From the NCBI GenBank assembly GCA_902571865.1, contig CACGDO010000006.1, positions 77,069 through 117,676 on the forward strand: a stretch of 40,608 bases of DNA. The letters are read 5' to 3'. Position 1 is the first letter of the stretch, and each line of letters opens with the position of its first letter. A model generated the notes under the pieces. It worked only from the letters and a program-made list of their open reading frames with translations, was not told where the DNA came from and did not search any database. The position numbers were made by a program, and so were the translations under genes. The stretch comes from an uncultured Alphaproteobacteria bacterium (GTDB lineage: Bacteria; Pseudomonadota; Alphaproteobacteria; HIMB59; GCA-002718135). Shown piece after piece: positions 38,775 to 40,608 of this stretch.

Positions 38775-40571
38775 TTATTCATCTAATTGGTCAATCAGAT
38801 TCTCAATAACATTAACTCCTTTTTGCCAAAAATCTTTTTTCTTAGGATTTAACCCAAAAGGTTTCAATAGTTTATCATATGTATCACTACCACCACTCTC
38901 TAATAAAGTAATGTATTTGTCCTCAAATTTAGGTAGTTTGCTCTCGTAAACATTAAAAAGAGAATTAACAAGACAATCACCAAAAGCATATGCATAAACA
39001 TAAAATGGTGAATGAATAAAATGGGGTATATAGCTCCAAAAATATTTATAATCATCATTAAACTTTATTGATGGTCCTAAGCTTTTCTTTTGAACATCAA
39101 TCCAAATTTCACAAATATCGTCAACACTTAATTCTTTGGTTTTTCTTTGATGATGAATACGTTTTTCAAATTCAAAAAAAGCAATTTGCCTCACAACGGT
39201 GTTTAGCATATCTTCGACTTTGTTTGCTAAAAGTCCCTTACGTTCATTTTCTTTTGTAGTAATAGATAAAAGAGATTTAAAAGTTAACATTTCTCCAAAA
39301 ACACTTGCTGTTTCAGCAAGCGTTAACGGTGTTGAAGAATTAAAATAAGTTTGTTTTCGTGCTGCTAAATATTGATGAATGCCGTGTCCTAATTCATGAG
39401 CAAGAGTTGCTATATCTCTTGCTTTACCCTGATAATTAACAAGTATAAATGGATGAGCTGATGGAACAGTAGAAGCAGCGAACGCACCAGGAGATTTTCC
39501 TGGGATGACTGGAGCGTGTATCCATGAATTATCAAAAAATTTATTTACAATATTTCCTGCCCTCTTATCAAAATTTGAATAAGCATCAGTTACAATTTGT
39601 CTTGCATCTTTCCAAGAATATATACTCTGTGATTGAAAAGGAAGAGGTGCATTTCTGTCCCAATACATTAAGGATTTCTTTTTTAGCCATTTAGATTTTA
39701 TTTTATAATAACGATGAGCAATTTTTGAATAATTTTCTTTTATTGTCTCAGTTAAGGCTTCTACAACCTCATCTTCAACAACATTAGATAAATTTCTTGA
39801 ACTGACTGGATTTGGCAATCCTCTCCATTTATCATTGATTGATTTATCTTTTGCAAGATTATTAGTAATAGATGTAAATAAACTAATGTTATCTTTTAAA
39901 ACAGCAGATACTACCTCAGCTGATTTTTTTCGATTTGATTCTTTTTTGTCAGAAAGAAAATTAAAAATTTCAGCACTAGATAAATTTTTTCCCTTAAAAG
40001 GAAATTTTAGTGATGCAATTGTATCATCAAATAGTCTTATCCAGGCTGATCTAGAAGTAATACTTTTTTCTTGAAGTAATTTTTCTGTTTTAACATCTAA
40101 TTGATAAGGTTTGAATTTTCGAATATTTTTTATCCAGTTTTTGTAAATCTTTAGTTTTTTATCAGCATAAATTTTTTTTAAATTTTTTTCAGAAATTTCA
40201 TTTATCTCAAGACTGAAGAAAACAATTGAGGAGGCAATATTTGTTATTTGCTCCTGCATTTGTTGATAAAAGATTTTATTCTTTTCATTATTACCATCCT
40301 CTGCAACTAATAAATGCGCATAAGACATAATTTTATCTATTTTAGTATCAATATCCTCTAATTCAATAATGGCTTTTAAGAGTTGATTAGAACTAATCTT
40401 GGTGATTTTCGAAGCGTATTTTTTCTCAAATTTTTTAGTTGATATTCTGAGATTATTTAAATCATTATTCAGCCTCTTAGCTTTTGGGGATTCATATAAA
40501 TCCTTTAAATTCCAAATGGGTAGTTTTCCAAGGGTATTTTTTGTTGAATTTTGATAATTTTTTTGTTTCAT
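38775..40571 (-). CDS. pepF: M3 family oligoendopeptidase (PepF-type)
   Basis: The 598-residue protein is a zinc oligopeptidase of family M3B, which degrades peptides in the cytoplasm. The zinc site is HELGH at 392-396 (ATLAHELGHGIHQY), with the third ligand Glu in SSTPLTLAETASVFGE. Other family blocks: GNIVNKFFDNSWIHAPVIPGKSPGAFAAS, HPFILVNYQGKARDI, FIHSPFYVYAYAFGD near the C-terminus. Length is normal. It is the first gene of a minus-strand run with the ABC1 kinase and transhydrogenase. Only 37 bp remain upstream in the window, with no clear promoter. Confidence 0.95.
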   Translation of the reverse strand: MKQKNYQNSTKNTLGKLPIWNLKDLYESPKAKRLNNDLNNLRISTKKFEKKYASKITKISSNQLLKAIIELEDIDTKIDKIMSYAHLLVAEDGNNEKNKIFYQQMQEQITNIASSIVFFSLEINEISEKNLKKIYADKKLKIYKNWIKNIRKFKPYQLDVKTEKLLQEKSITSRSAWIRLFDDTIASLKFPFKGKNLSSAEIFNFLSDKKESNRKKSAEVVSAVLKDNISLFTSITNNLAKDKSINDKWRGLPNPVSSRNLSNVVEDEVVEALTETIKENYSKIAHRYYKIKSKWLKKKSLMYWDRNAPLPFQSQSIYSWKDARQIVTDAYSNFDKRAGNIVNKFFDNSWIHAPVIPGKSPGAFAASTVPSAHPFILVNYQGKARDIATLAHELGHGIHQYLAARKQTYFNSSTPLTLAETASVFGEMLTFKSLLSITTKENERKGLLANKVEDMLNTVVRQIAFFEFEKRIHHQRKTKELSVDDICEIWIDVQKKSLGPSIKFNDDYKYFWSYIPHFIHSPFYVYAYAFGDCLVNSLFNVYESKLPKFEDKYITLLESGGSDTYDKLLKPFGLNPKKKDFWQKGVNVIENLIDQLDE

Positions 40572-40608
40572 ATTTTACTATTTCGATATAGGTCTAATAT
40601 CAAAGCTT

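Overview
The window looks like a piece of a small, streamlined, very AT-rich alphaproteobacterial chromosome, of the kind seen in marine SAR11-like or HIMB59-like plankton. The alphaproteobacterial assignment rests on gene order and families: rodZ-ispG-hisS-prfA, bolA/J-domain protein/cobS/cobT, rpsU divergent from a COQ9 gene, a class I lysyl-tRNA synthetase, CtaA of the COX15 type, an adrenodoxin-type ferredoxin, and the split pntAA/pntAB/pntB transhydrogenase. I did not compute base composition, but G+C is clearly well below 35% by eye. The phosphofructokinase gene argues against a typical Pelagibacter ubique-type SAR11, so I leave the lineage open.

Layout. I count 44 protein genes and no RNA genes, insertion sequences, phage genes, CRISPR arrays or tandem repeats. 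Coding density is extreme: the longest stretch without a gene is 96 bp (14469-14564), so no region over 300 bases needs separate description. (1) 1-5388, minus: lysC-rodZ-ispG-hisS-prfA, with prfA cut by the window edge. (2) 5452-9070: ubiG, a DUF1178 protein, an unknown 160-residue protein, an NDUFAF5-like methyltransferase relative, and argJ. (3) 9135-17652: secA; a minus-strand coupled set of a 42-residue membrane protein, a 586-residue exported protein and accA; then aroK-aroB-CNNM transporter, with bolA converging. (4) 17676-21007, plus: J-domain protein, CobS-type AAA+ ATPase, CobT-type vWA protein. (5) 28577-21004, minus: ferredoxin reductase and ferredoxin; marR-lysS-pyrD-HAD; rpmB-yhhQ-tgt. 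(6) 28631-31843, plus: ctaA, SDR, DUF6134-like exported protein, second SDR. (7) 31840-34588: pfkA, a DUF465 protein, def-COQ9, rpsU. (8) 34585-40571, minus: pepF, ABC1/UbiB kinase, pntAA, pntAB, pntB.

How the genes work together. Most are core functions: translation (prfA, hisS, lysS, rpmB, rpsU, def), amino acid and aromatic synthesis (lysC, argJ, aroK, aroB), isoprenoid and ubiquinone supply (ispG, ubiG, COQ9, ABC1 kinase), haem A (ctaA), redox balance (transhydrogenase, ferredoxin and its reductase), fatty acid synthesis (accA), secretion (secA) and queuosine salvage (yhhQ, tgt). Genes within runs overlap by a few bases or are separated by only a few, which suggests translational coupling.

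No clearly new multi-gene defence or biosynthetic system is visible. The most interesting signals are: a perfect palindrome over a promoter in front of marR, which heads a lysS-pyrD operon; a 42-residue membrane protein coupled to an unknown exported protein and accA; a CobS/CobT-type ATPase/vWA pair with a J-domain protein; degenerate enzymes (a methyltransferase relative without its glycine loop, an SDR without its catalytic Tyr); symmetric -10-like elements in most divergent gaps; and seven out of seven convergent gene pairs overlapping by exactly 4 or 8 bp, leaving no room for terminators.
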